Shown here: piece by piece, positions 1 through 7,840 of the stretch
Layout of the letters: each line of letters opens with the position of its first letter
How positions within the stretch are numbered: the first letter of the stretch is position 1
Assembly: GCF_014197145.1 (NCBI RefSeq)
Contig: NZ_JACIEZ010000005.1
Location: forward strand, 186,001 to 250,000
Length of the DNA stretch: 64,000 nucleotides
Direction of reading: 5' to 3'
DNA from: Gellertiella hungarica
GTDB lineage: Bacteria > Pseudomonadota > Alphaproteobacteria > Rhizobiales > Rhizobiaceae
Notes under the pieces: model-generated
Told to the model about the DNA's origin: nothing
What the model saw: the letters and a program-made list of their open reading frames with translations, nothing else
Database searches by the model: none
Program-made: the position numbers and the translations under genes

Positions 1-103
1 GTCCCACATTGCGGGATTTCAGGCTTTTTGAGCAAAACTGGAAACGAAGATGAAGGTATTTCCGGTTATTCTTGCATCCAAGGAGTTGGAAGGGAGGCCC
101 ATC

Positions 104-454
104 ATGTCTCTGCAGGTTCAAGATCTCGGCAACAAGAGCGACGCCCCTGACAAGGCTTTCGAAAGCTTCACCATTGACCGGCCGGGCAAGATCATCTTCG
201 TCGGCCACCACCTCAGCACCAAGAACCATGTCCGCTGCCTGATCCGCCGCATCTCGCTTTACGGCGCGGTGCTTGAAGTCAGCCCCTTCACCGACATCCC
301 GAAGAACTTCTTTCTGGAGATCCTCGGCATCCACGACGAAATCGGCTGCACGCTGATGCGGCGCGAGGAGGAGAAGGTCACCGTCGGCTTCAACATGCTG
401 ATCGATGCGGAATTCCTGCATCATGTGCTGAAGCTCTCCTTCGAGGCTCACTGA
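104..454 (+). CDS. PilZ-domain-like protein
   Basis: A 116-residue protein whose central part (RCLIRRISLYGAVLEV, then a pattern ending in EKVTVGFNM) follows the beta-barrel layout of PilZ domains, the cyclic-di-GMP receptor fold. The classical N-terminal RxxxR ligand motif is not obvious, so binding of the nucleotide is uncertain; many rhizobial single-domain PilZ proteins are degenerate in this way. The start at 104 is preferred to an upstream ATG at 50 because GGGAGG lies just before it and similarity begins after it. No operon partner is apparent: the next gene starts 92 bp on, with its own ribosome site. Confidence 0.65.
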   Translation: MSLQVQDLGNKSDAPDKAFESFTIDRPGKIIFVGHHLSTKNHVRCLIRRISLYGAVLEVSPFTDIPKNFFLEILGIHDEIGCTLMRREEEKVTVGFNMLIDAEFLHHVLKLSFEAH

Positions 455-509
455 GCCGCAAACGCAAGCCAAGCCAGGCGAGCCTTTACGGGCCGGATCC
501 GCACCCTAT

Positions 510-541
510 CTTCCCCTTACCGATACACTCGACAGGGGAAG
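510..541 (+). promoter_or_regulatory. Hairpin covering a Shine-Dalgarno site
   Basis: CTTCCCCT (510-517) pairs perfectly with AGGGGAAG (534-541) across a 16-nt loop. The right arm contains the ribosome site AGGGGA of the gene starting at 547. Sequestration of translation is inference. Confidence 0.4.
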
Positions 542-546
542 CTGAC

Positions 547-948
547 ATGAAAACCTATGCCGTTGCCTATGGGGGCGCCATCGTAACCCTGCTGGTGCTG
601 GATGCGATCTGGCTCGGGCTCATGGCCCGCAGTTTCTACGTTCCGAAGCTCGGCCATCTGATGGCGGAGCAGCCGAACTTTGCCATCGCGGCGCTCTTCT
701 ATCTCTTCTATGCGGTTGCCGTCGCCATTCTGGCCAGCGTTCCCGGCTTTTCGCAGGCCTCGCTTGCCACGGCGCTCGGCTTCGGCGCGGTGCTGGGCTT
801 CGCCGCCTATGGCACCTACGACTTCACGAACCTCGCAACGCTGAAGGACTGGCCGGTCGTGGTGACCGTGGTCGACATCATCTGGGGCACGGTCGTGACC
901 GCTGCCTCGGCGGCCGGCGGCTATCTCGCCCTGAAGTGGTTTGCCTGA
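547..948 (+). CDS. DUF2177 family membrane protein
   Basis: A 133-residue integral membrane protein with about four hydrophobic segments (roughly residues 5-28, 45-65, 72-92 and 105-130). The opening run, with acidic DAIWLGLM in the first helix and a later GxYDFTNLATLKDWP motif, is characteristic of the DUF2177 family, whose function is unknown. AGGGGAAGCTGAC precedes the ATG. It is a single gene, with a possible translation-control hairpin over its ribosome site and a GC-rich stretch downstream before the aminotransferase gene. Confidence 0.85.
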   Translation: MKTYAVAYGGAIVTLLVLDAIWLGLMARSFYVPKLGHLMAEQPNFAIAALFYLFYAVAVAILASVPGFSQASLATALGFGAVLGFAAYGTYDFTNLATLKDWPVVVTVVDIIWGTVVTAASAAGGYLALKWFA

Positions 949-1050
949 CGGAACAAGGGCTGCCGGAACCGGCTGTGGCGCGGGGGCATTTGCCGCCCCC
1001 GCGAATCCCGTTAGGGTCGGGTCTCCAAGAACGATCAGGACGCGCCTGCC

Positions 1051-2166
1051 ATGTCAGCCTTTTCCCGCTTCACGCCCCTCGTCGAAAGCCTGCCGGCCAC
1101 CGTGCCCTTCGTCGGCCCGGAGGCCATCGAACGGAACCGGGGGCTCAGGGTCGCGGCCCGCATCGGCGCGAACGAGAACGGCTTCGGGCCCGCCCCTTCG
1201 GTGATCGAGGCGATGAAGGCCCATGCGGGGGAGATCTGGCAGTATAACGATCCGGAAAACCACGCGCTGAAGCAGGCCCTTGGCCGGCATCTCGGCCTGC
1301 CGGCCGGCCATATCGGCATCGGCGAGGGCATCGACGGGCTTCTGGGCCTCATCGTGCGGCTGGTGATCTCGGGGGGAGAGACGGTGGTCACCTCGCTCGG
1401 CGCCTATCCCACCTTCAACTATCACGTTGCCGGTTTCGGCGGCCGGCTGGTGACCGTTCCCTATGCGAACGACCGGGAGGATCTCGACGGTCTTCTCGAA
1501 ACGGCGCGCCGAGAGAAGGCCCGCCTGGTCTATCTCGCCAACCCGGACAACCCGATGGGAAGCTGGTGGGAGGCGGACGAGATCGTCGCCTTCGCCCGGG
1601 CCATTCCCGAGGACACGCTGCTGATCCTCGACGAGGCCTATTCCGAAACCGGGCCGGCAAGCGCCCTGCCCCCGGCCGATGCGCTCGTCGACCGCACGAA
1701 TGTCATCCGCACCCGCACCTTCTCGAAAGCCTACGGGCTGGCCGGCGCGCGCGTGGGCTACACGATCTCCACGCCGGGAAACGCCTCCGCCTTCGACAAG
1801 ATCCGCCATCATTTCGGCATGAACCGGCTGGCGACCGAGGCGGCGCTCGCGGCGCTCAAGGATCAGGACTATCTGCGCGATGTGGTTCGCCGCATCGCGG
1901 CCTCGCGGGATCGCATTGCCTCCATCGCGGCGGAGAACGGGCTGCTGCCCCTTCCCTCCGCCACCAATTTCGTTGCCATAGACGCCGGTGGCGACGGGGT
2001 CCGGGCCCGGGCCATCGTCGACGGGCTCATGGAGCTTGGCGTGTTCATCCGCATGCCGGGGGTGGCGCCGCTCAACCGCTGCATCCGCGTCAGCACCGGG
2101 CCGGACGCGGCCATCGATCTCTTCGCCGAGGCGCTGCCGAAGGTTCTCGCCGGTCTCCGGCGCTGA
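1051..2166 (+). CDS. PLP-dependent aminotransferase, HisC-like
   Basis: A 371-residue class I/II aminotransferase of the histidinol-phosphate aminotransferase type. Visible marks are the substrate/cofactor strand ANPDNPMGSWW (about residue 165), LILDEAYSE (aspartate that contacts the pyridine nitrogen), and the Schiff-base lysine near residue 226 in TFSKAYGLAGARVGY, followed by the C-terminal arginine motif CIRVSTG. It is not next to other his genes, so it may be a HisC paralogue acting on another aromatic or imidazole amino acid. The substrate cannot be read from sequence. It is followed by a hairpin at 2176-2213. Confidence 0.85.
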   Translation: MSAFSRFTPLVESLPATVPFVGPEAIERNRGLRVAARIGANENGFGPAPSVIEAMKAHAGEIWQYNDPENHALKQALGRHLGLPAGHIGIGEGIDGLLGLIVRLVISGGETVVTSLGAYPTFNYHVAGFGGRLVTVPYANDREDLDGLLETARREKARLVYLANPDNPMGSWWEADEIVAFARAIPEDTLLILDEAYSETGPASALPPADALVDRTNVIRTRTFSKAYGLAGARVGYTISTPGNASAFDKIRHHFGMNRLATEAALAALKDQDYLRDVVRRIAASRDRIASIAAENGLLPLPSATNFVAIDAGGDGVRARAIVDGLMELGVFIRMPGVAPLNRCIRVSTGPDAAIDLFAEALPKVLAGLRR

Positions 2167-2175
2167 AAAATAAAG

Positions 2176-2213
2176 AGGACCGCGCCGGCCTTGTCCCTGC
2201 CGGTCGCGGTCCT
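2176..2213. terminator. Hairpin between convergent genes
   Basis: AGGACCGCG (2176-2184) pairs with CGCGGTCCT (2205-2213). An A/T run (GAAAAATAAAG) on the left gives a U-tract for transcripts arriving from the SEL1-like gene on the minus strand, so it may end both convergent genes. Confidence 0.5.
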
Positions 2214-2403
2214 GCGATGTGGTGACACTGGCCCCGTCCAAAAAGCCCCGCCACTTTGCCTCCGGCGGATGTCATGGCATCCGCATCGCGGTTTCCGGTC
2301 TCTTCCCGTGTCCTCTTCCGTGACTTGCGGGCTGCCGGACCCCTGGAGGTCCTTGTCAATTCCTGGAAATCTTCAGGCGCCGCAGGCTGCGGCGCGGCTG
2401 GCA

Positions 2404-2649
2404 TCAGTGCATCGTCATCCATTCGCGGGCAGCGCGCAGCGCGGCGGCCAGCTGCATCTTGCTCATCGACGCGGCCACATCCGAGCGAAGCTCGGCGGCG
2501 CGGTCGGAGCCCTTGATGGCGGCGATGTTCAGCCATTTGTGGGCGGCGACGAGGTCCACGTCGCAACCACGCCCGGTTGCATACTTGAGACCCATTTCGC
2601 AAAGAGCATCGGGTCGGATTTCGGAAGTCTGAGTGTCAAACTGTGCCAT
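2404..2649 (-). CDS. Short SEL1-like repeat protein
   Basis: An 81-residue protein. The segment ALCEMGLKYATGRGCDVDLVAAHKW followed by LNIAAIKGSDRAAELR is one SEL1-type alpha/alpha repeat (G.xY..G.GV..D...A..W...AA..G...A). The rest is a helical tail ending in AREWMTMH. Single-repeat SEL1-like proteins of this size are common in rhizobia; their role is unknown, though the fold usually mediates protein contacts. The ATG at 2649 has AGGGAC upstream; an upstream in-frame TTG at 2667 is the alternative. Monocistronic. Confidence 0.75.
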   Translation of the reverse strand: MAQFDTQTSEIRPDALCEMGLKYATGRGCDVDLVAAHKWLNIAAIKGSDRAAELRSDVAASMSKMQLAAALRAAREWMTMH

Positions 2650-3184
2650 TGTTCTTGTCCCTGTCAAATCGTTGCGTTGTCGCTTTTCCCTGTTTTGTCA
2701 GCCACTTGATCGGGCTTCTCCGGCCTTGGCTCCGCTGTCTTTCCGCAGCTTTCGAGCCATCCGGCGAGTGGCGAGGTGTGCCTCGCTTCTTGTTGAGGTG
2801 AATATGCCAAACTCCTTTCAATACTCGCTTAAAATGCATGATTAATTTGAGACAAACGAAATCCGAACGAGCGGTAAACGTGACGATCCGTTAAACATGG
2901 AACGGCCGGGAAATGCAGGATTTTCGGCTCGGCGAAACCTTCCGTTAAGCGCGCCGGTTTCACCCTTCCCTAACCATCGCCAAGGATGGCCGCTGAAAGG
3001 AGGGCGGGAAAACGCCGCCGGGAGCACGCCTTTTGGTGTTTACCTTTACGTGCGCGTCAGTTACCATTCGTCATCGCGTCCTGTCGGAAGGAATGTTTTG
3101 ACAGATCGCGGAGGGAGAAGCAGACTTTGCTCGAGGCAGCCCGCCGGGCTGATCGGAGAGACAGGACATCTTGGGAGGATGTGA
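2650..3184. other. Gene-free 535-bp stretch
   Basis: It lies between the divergent SEL1-like and DUF2147 genes. The part near 2800-2900 is noticeably richer in A/T and probably contains promoters of both genes. No convincing reading frame, RNA gene or repeat was found. Confidence 0.5.
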
Positions 3185-3523
3185 ATGATCCGGAAGACTT
3201 TGCTTGCAGCGGCCATCATCATGGCAACGGCGCCCGCCTTCGCGGCGGAGCCCATCGAGGGCAACTGGAAGACCGCCAGCGGCGAAACCGCAGCCATCGG
3301 CCCATGCAGCGCCGGCTTCTGCGTCACGCTGAAGACCGGCAAATATGCCGGCAAGACCATCGGCAAGCTGGCCGGTTCCGGCAACAGCTACAAGGGCGAG
3401 ATCACCGACCCGAAGGACGACAAGACCTATAGCGGCTCGGGCACCGTCAACGGCAATTCCCTGAAGATGAAGGGTTGCGTTCTGATGGTTCTGTGCAAAT
3501 CGCAGACCTGGACCCGCCTCTGA
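3185..3523 (+). CDS. DUF2147 family secreted protein
   Basis: A 112-residue exported protein. Residues 1-21 form a clear signal peptide ending AFAA. The mature part begins with IEGNWKTASGETAAI and contains GKYAGKTIGKLAG and a C-terminal LKMKGCVLMVLCKSQTWTRL, the small beta-barrel pattern of DUF2147. Two pairs of cysteines could form disulfides in the periplasm. Function is unknown. GGGAGG at 3172-3180 is the ribosome site. It is a single gene with a strong terminator behind it. Confidence 0.85.
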   Translation: MIRKTLLAAAIIMATAPAFAAEPIEGNWKTASGETAAIGPCSAGFCVTLKTGKYAGKTIGKLAGSGNSYKGEITDPKDDKTYSGSGTVNGNSLKMKGCVLMVLCKSQTWTRL

Positions 3524-3549
3524 CCGGGGCCGGCAGGAAAGACAAGCAG

Positions 3550-3580
3550 ACGGCCGCCGCAAGGCGGCCGTTTCCGTTTC
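3550..3580 (+). terminator. Rho-independent terminator
   Basis: Perfect 9-bp stem ACGGCCGCC / GGCGGCCGT with a GCAA tetraloop, followed by TTCCGTTTC, 27 bp after the DUF2147 stop. Confidence 0.8.
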
Positions 3581-3654
3581 GGGGCGGCGTGCGCGGAGTT
3601 CGGCGGACTGCACGCCCGCCTCTGCCTCGCACTGCGTCGGGTTTGCCGTGCTGC

Positions 3655-3965
3655 CCCACTCTGCCTCGCACGGCGTTGAGTTTGCCGTCCTGCACCCCCC
3701 TCTGTCCCTGCCGGGACATCTCCCCCTCAAGGGGGGAGATCGACCGTGGTTTAAGGGTTTCCCCAATCAACAAGCGTCTCATTTGCCGATACGTTGGCTG
3801 GGGACTGCCGACCTAAACCCCATCCCGATCTCCCCCCTTGAGGGGGAGATGCCCGGCAGGGCAGAGGGGGGTGCAGTCCGGCAAACGCGACGCTCGATCT
3901 CCCCCCTTGAGGGGGAGATGTCGGCGAAGCCGACGGAGGGGGGTGCGGTGCGGCAAACTCTAAGG
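3655..3965 (+). repeat. Mosaic hairpin repeat, copy 1
   Basis: Composite repeat in forward orientation: two inverted GGGGGAGAT hairpins (ATCTCCCCC-TCAA-GGGGGGAGAT near 3718-3741, and ATCTCCCCCCTTGAGGGGGA near 3829 and 3899) flank a core of about 75 bp (3742-3828) containing a GGCTGGGGACTGCC motif. Modules reading CACCCCCCTCTG and GAGTTTGCC lie outside. It sits between convergent genes. Confidence 0.85.
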
Positions 3966-4039
3966 TTTGCGGGCAGAGGGCCGCCGTGCGTTACATCCGG
4001 CGCCACGCAAGCCGCAGAGGCATGCACCACGCCCCCACC

Positions 4040-4297
4040 CTACCGGTTGTTCATCTGCGAGCGGACCGCGCGGCGGCCCTTTTCGGAGATGCGGTAGGGG
4101 CTCGACTCGCGGGATTCGATCAGCCGCTTGCGGCGGAGGCGCTGGAAGATCTCCAGCGTGCAGTTGGAGAGCACGAAGCCATCGCGGGTGAAGCAGAAGA
4201 CGCGGAGAACCCTGCCGTTTTCGGCGCGTTCGTGGCGGATGATGCCGCCCTGGGCCAACGCGTGCAGCACGCGCTGTTCGTCACGGGAAATGTTCAT
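4040..4297 (-). CDS. YjhX-like (UPF0386) protein
   Basis: An 85-residue protein matching the YjhX/UPF0386 family along its length: it starts MNISRDEQRVLHALAQGG, has GRVLRVFCFTRDGFVLSNCT in the middle and ends PYRISEKGRRAVRSQMNNR, all recognised positions of that family. The fold suggests a small winged helix. E. coli YjhX has been listed as a putative toxin, and no partner antitoxin gene is visible here. The start at 4297 is chosen because similarity begins there; longer upstream readings are low-complexity. It ends next to repeat copy 1. Confidence 0.8.
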   Translation of the reverse strand: MNISRDEQRVLHALAQGGIIRHERAENGRVLRVFCFTRDGFVLSNCTLEIFQRLRRKRLIESRESSPYRISEKGRRAVRSQMNNR

Positions 4298-4538
4298 GGG
4301 AAAAGCCTGTATGCGAACCTGGAAAGGGCACGGGTGCGCATGGTCACCGGTTGCGGTGACGCCACCTCGCGCCATTACGGTCCCGCGGGATGCGAGACGG
4401 TTAGCGGTTCGATACAAGCTCCAACATAAAAGGCCCTTCCTGAGAGGTCTGCCTGACGGCCACAGAGATAATGCCGGGCGGCCGGTGGCGTCAACTGCCG
4501 GCCGATCCCGAATTTTCGCGAGGGCTGCGCCCGATGGT

Positions 4539-5243
4539 TCAGTCGCGGGCGCGCTGGCCGAATAGCACCGCCTGGGCCGCCTTGTCGGTGGAAAGGTCGG
4601 CGGCGCGGGCCCGCTCCTCCTTGCCGACATCGATGCCGCGCTGCACGGCAGGCCGCGCCTTCATCGTTTCGTACCAGCGCTTCAGATGCGGGAAATCGGC
4701 GAGATCCTGGCCCTGCCGCTCGTGCGGGATGATCCAGTCGATGCAGGCCATGTCGGCGATGGTGTATTCACCGGCGAGAAATTCCCGGTCCGCCAGCCTG
4801 CGGTTCATGACGCCATAGAGGCGGTTGCATTCGTTGGTATAGCGATCGATGCCATACTGGACCTTTTCCGGCGCATACTGGCGGAAATGGTGCGCCTGGC
4901 CCGCCATCGGACCCAGACCGCCCACCTGCCAGAACAGCCACTCCTCGGTCGCCACCCGGGCCCGCTCTTCCTGCGGATAGAAACGCCCGAACTTGCGGCC
5001 GAGATATTGCAGGATGGCACCGCTTTCGAAGACGGAAATAGGCTCGCCGCCCGGGCCGTCGGGATCGACGATGGCGGGCATGCGGTTGTTCGGCGCGATC
5101 TTCAGGAATTCCGGCTCGAACTGCTCGCCCTTGGCGATGTTGACATATTTCACCGCATAGGGCTGGCCAAGCTCTTCCAGCATGATGGTGATCTTCCAGC
5201 CATTCGGGGTCGGCCAGTAATAGAGATCGATGGGCGCGCTCAT
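4539..5243 (-). CDS. Glutathione S-transferase, YfcG/YghU type
   Basis: A 234-residue soluble enzyme. The N-terminal thioredoxin-like domain has the glutathione site IDLYYWPTPNGWK, the cis-proline segment NNRMPAIVDPDG and the ESGAI motif (about residues 73-77); the C-terminal helical domain includes EEWLFWQVGGLGPMAGQ and ADMACIDW. TPNGWK instead of a catalytic Tyr is typical of nu-class enzymes such as YfcG, which reduce disulfides and peroxides using glutathione. It is monocistronic, facing YjhX across about 240 bp. Confidence 0.88.
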   Translation of the reverse strand: MSAPIDLYYWPTPNGWKITIMLEELGQPYAVKYVNIAKGEQFEPEFLKIAPNNRMPAIVDPDGPGGEPISVFESGAILQYLGRKFGRFYPQEERARVATEEWLFWQVGGLGPMAGQAHHFRQYAPEKVQYGIDRYTNECNRLYGVMNRRLADREFLAGEYTIADMACIDWIIPHERQGQDLADFPHLKRWYETMKARPAVQRGIDVGKEERARAADLSTDKAAQAVLFGQRARD

Positions 5244-5418
5244 GGGATATCTCCGCAGGATGGTTTCGGGCAGATAGGGCGCGGCGAGGCGGTCTGCAAG
5301 CTGAACCGGACATGAATTGCCATCTCAGCACCCGTTCAGAAGACATGGAGCATTATCGGTACAACAAGAAACAGATGTGACCGACGCCATTTGGTCACGC
5401 TTGCTCGAGGTCCGCAAC

Positions 5419-5583
5419 ATGTTCGTGCTCGCCCGCCGCTTCACCATCCTGGCTCTGGGATCAGCGCTCTTCGCCTTTGCCATGGCCGGCGCGGTGGAGA
5501 TGAACCGGCACGAGAGCAACCGCTACCAGCCCCTCGCCTATTGCAGCACCGTCTCCGGTTACAAATGCGTATCCTCGCTGTGA
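5419..5583 (+). CDS. Small hypothetical membrane or exported protein
   Basis: A 54-residue reading frame from the ATG at 5419 with GAGG ten bases upstream. Residues 3-27 form a hydrophobic segment (FTILALGSALFAFAMAGAV) that could be a signal or anchor; the remainder (MNRHESNRYQPLAYCSTVSGYKCVSSL) is polar with two cysteines. No family was recognised. The reasonable start and signal-like end argue for a real gene, but a chance frame is possible. Confidence 0.45.
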   Translation: MFVLARRFTILALGSALFAFAMAGAVEMNRHESNRYQPLAYCSTVSGYKCVSSL

Positions 5584-5632
5584 GGCGGGCAAAGGCCGCT
5601 GTGCATGGCACGCCCTCGCCGCGAAGTGTCGT

Positions 5633-5660
5633 TTGCGTGTCAGAATGGCCGATCTATAAT
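5633..5660 (+). promoter_or_regulatory. Candidate promoter for a leaderless amn transcript
   Basis: A perfect -10 hexamer TATAAT (5655-5660) lies five bases before the amn ATG; TTGCGT at 5633-5638 gives a 16-bp spacer. Transcription would start at or next to the ATG, and no Shine-Dalgarno site is present. Leaderless translation is inference. Confidence 0.45.
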
Positions 5661-5665
5661 GGCGC

Positions 5666-7168
5666 ATGGAAAAACGAATCTCTTCTCCTTCCGCCAACGG
5701 TTTCATCTCCCCTCCCCTGCAGGCGCCCCAGGAATTCACCGATGCGGCCGCCGCGGTGGACGCGCTGACGGCGCTCTACGAGCGCAACACCGCGTTTCTC
5801 ACCGATGCCTTCACCCGGCTCAGCAAGGGCGACCCCGTTCTCGGGCGCTATCGCGCCACCTATCCGCAGGTCGCGATCGAAACCACCAGCTTCGGCCATG
5901 TGGATACGCGCCTGTCCTATGGCCATGTGACGGCGCCCGGCATCTACACCACGACGGTGACGCGCCCCCATCTTTTCCGGCATTACCTCAAGGAGCAGCT
6001 GAGCCTGCTGATGCGCAACCACCATGTGCCCGTGGTGGTTTCGGAATCCTCCACGCCGATCCCGCTCCACTTCGCCTTCGGCGAGGGGGCCCATGTGGAA
6101 GCGGCCGCATCATCCATCATCGACCTGCCGCTGCGCGACATCTTCGATGCGCCGGATCTTTCGACCACCGATGACGAGATCGCCAATGGCGACTACATCC
6201 CGCCGCCCGGCGAACCCTCGCCGCTCGCCCCCTTCACGGCGCAGCGGATCGACTATTCGCTCGCCCGCCTCTCGCACTACACGGCGACATCGGCCGAGCA
6301 CTTCCAGAATTTCGTGCTCTTTACCAACTACCAGTTCTATGTGGACGAGTTCTGCGCCTTCGCGCGGGACCTGATGGCCAGGGGCGGAGACGGCTATGCC
6401 GCCTTCGTCGAGCCCGGCAACATCGTCACCTCGGCCGGAAATGCCGAGCCGGACGTGCCGGGCATCCTCGCGCGCCTGCCGCAGATGCCCGCCTATCACC
6501 TGAAGCGCAAGGGACATGCCGGCATCACGCTGGTCAATATCGGCGTCGGCCCCTCGAATGCGAAGACCATTACCGACCACATCGCGGTTCTCAGGCCGCA
6601 TGCCTGGCTGATGCTCGGCCATTGCGCCGGTCTCCGCAACAGCCAGAGGCTCGGCGATTACGTGCTGGCCCATGCCTACATGCGCGAGGATCACGTGCTT
6701 GACGACGATCTGCCCGTCTGGGTGCCGATCCCGGCGCTTGCCGAAGTGCAGCTGGCGCTCGAGGATGCGGTGGAGGAAATCACGGGATACAAGGGCTACG
6801 AGCTGAAGCGCATCATGCGCACCGGCACCGTCGCCACCATCGACAACCGGAACTGGGAACTGCGCGACCAGCGCGGCCCGGTGAAGCGCCTGTCGCAGGC
6901 CCGCGCGGTGGCGCTCGACATGGAATCGGCCACCATCGCGGCCAACGGCTTCCGCTTCCGCGTGCCCTACGGCACGCTGCTCTGCGTCTCCGACAAGCCG
7001 CTGCACGGCGAGCTGAAGCTGCCCGGCATGGCAACCGCCTTCTACAAGACGCAAGTCGCCCAGCATCTTCAGATCGGCATACGCGCCGTCCAGAAACTCG
7101 CCGCGATGCCGCCGGAGAAGCTGCATTCCCGCAAGCTCAGGAGCTTCTTCGAGACGGCATTTCAGTAA
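5666..7168 (+). CDS. amn: AMP nucleosidase
   Basis: A 500-residue cytosolic enzyme that splits AMP into adenine and ribose 5-phosphate, controlling adenylate levels. An N-terminal AMN-specific domain (about residues 1-180) precedes a nucleoside-phosphorylase-like domain with VNIGVGPSNAKTITDHIAVLRPHAWLMLGHCAGL, LDDDLPVWVPIPALAEVQ and ALDMESATIAANGFRFRVPYGTLLCVSDKPLHGELK. Length and motifs fit full-length AMN. The start at 5666 is supported by N-terminal similarity, with a TATAAT box only five bases upstream. It is a single gene followed by a toxin-antitoxin locus. Confidence 0.93.
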   Translation: MEKRISSPSANGFISPPLQAPQEFTDAAAAVDALTALYERNTAFLTDAFTRLSKGDPVLGRYRATYPQVAIETTSFGHVDTRLSYGHVTAPGIYTTTVTRPHLFRHYLKEQLSLLMRNHHVPVVVSESSTPIPLHFAFGEGAHVEAAASSIIDLPLRDIFDAPDLSTTDDEIANGDYIPPPGEPSPLAPFTAQRIDYSLARLSHYTATSAEHFQNFVLFTNYQFYVDEFCAFARDLMARGGDGYAAFVEPGNIVTSAGNAEPDVPGILARLPQMPAYHLKRKGHAGITLVNIGVGPSNAKTITDHIAVLRPHAWLMLGHCAGLRNSQRLGDYVLAHAYMREDHVLDDDLPVWVPIPALAEVQLALEDAVEEITGYKGYELKRIMRTGTVATIDNRNWELRDQRGPVKRLSQARAVALDMESATIAANGFRFRVPYGTLLCVSDKPLHGELKLPGMATAFYKTQVAQHLQIGIRAVQKLAAMPPEKLHSRKLRSFFETAFQ

Positions 7169-7228
7169 TGTTGCATATTTTGCCTCGGGCTGCTACGATA
7201 TAAGGGAGTTAACCTGCACGGGCAGCCC

Positions 7229-7420
7229 ATGGCCAAAAGCGCAACCGCACCCACGATCACGACGCCTCGATCAACGGAGACGGCAACCGCTATCACGGTG
7301 CGCTCCTCGGACGAGGAACGGCTGGCCCGGAAAGCTGCGTTGGACAGGCTTTGAGGAATTGGCTGGGGCAGCGATCTTGATGCCATGCGCCTCGGCGAGG
7401 CCGACCACGCTGCCAAATGA
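7229..7420 (+). pseudogene. VapB-like antitoxin broken by an in-frame stop
   Basis: From the ATG at 7229 the frame encodes 41 residues ending RKAALDRL, then a TGA (7352-7354). The same frame continues GIGWGSDLDAMRLGEADHAAK and ends in a TGA overlapping the toxin start as AAATGATC. The post-stop text (RGIGWGSDLDAMR with R where the stop is) is what antitoxins paired with PIN toxins commonly carry, so a single CGA-to-TGA change explains the break. It is read as a nonsense-mutated antitoxin. A sequencing error is the alternative. The remaining product would lack the C-terminal toxin-neutralising tail. Confidence 0.65.
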
Positions 7421-7803
7421 TCGTCGTTGACAGTTCCGTATGGATCGGGTGGTTCCAACGCCATGACAATGAACAGATCGAGAAGCTCCGGCATGCGGAC
7501 CCGCTTCGCATTTTCGTTCCGGACCTAGTGCTGACGGAAGTGCTTCAAGGCGCGAGAACCGACAGCGATGCAAGGCGGATCGAAAGAGAGCTCGCGATAT
7601 TTGGCCCATCCACCATCTGCTCCCCCACCCTCGCCATCAAGGCCGCGGAAAATTACCGTGCGCTGCGGCGGCGGGGCATCACCGTTCGCAAGACGATAGA
7701 CCTGATCATCGGCACCTTCTGCATCGAGAACGGGTTCTCGCTGCTCCATCTCGACCGCGACTTCCGGCCGATGGCGGAGCATCTGGGGCTGAAGCTGATC
7801 TGA
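7417..7803 (+). CDS. vapC: PIN-domain toxin, VapC family
   Basis: A 128-residue PIN-domain RNase. The metal-binding acidic residues are all visible: D5 (IVVDSSVW), E41 (LVLTEVLQG), D95 (KTIDLIIG) and D113 (HLDRDF), so the toxin appears intact. VapC proteins cleave tRNA or other RNA when freed from VapB. Its ATG overlaps the end of the antitoxin frame, which carries a nonsense codon, so the toxin may be tolerated through weak translation, a truncated antitoxin that still binds, or unseen inactivation. A GC-rich hairpin lies at about 7804-7828. Confidence 0.88.
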   Translation: MIVVDSSVWIGWFQRHDNEQIEKLRHADPLRIFVPDLVLTEVLQGARTDSDARRIERELAIFGPSTICSPTLAIKAAENYRALRRRGITVRKTIDLIIGTFCIENGFSLLHLDRDFRPMAEHLGLKLI

Positions 7804-7840
7804 CCGGCCCCGGAAGGCGGGGCCGGCCTGACAGGTGCAA

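Noticed and set aside
3655-3965. A CRISPR-like array in the mosaic repeats
   Set aside because: The hairpins are not regularly spaced, spacers are conserved between copies and no cas genes are present.
7804-7828. Terminator after vapC
   Set aside because: There is a GC-rich hairpin but no U-tract on either strand, so it is not listed as a terminator.
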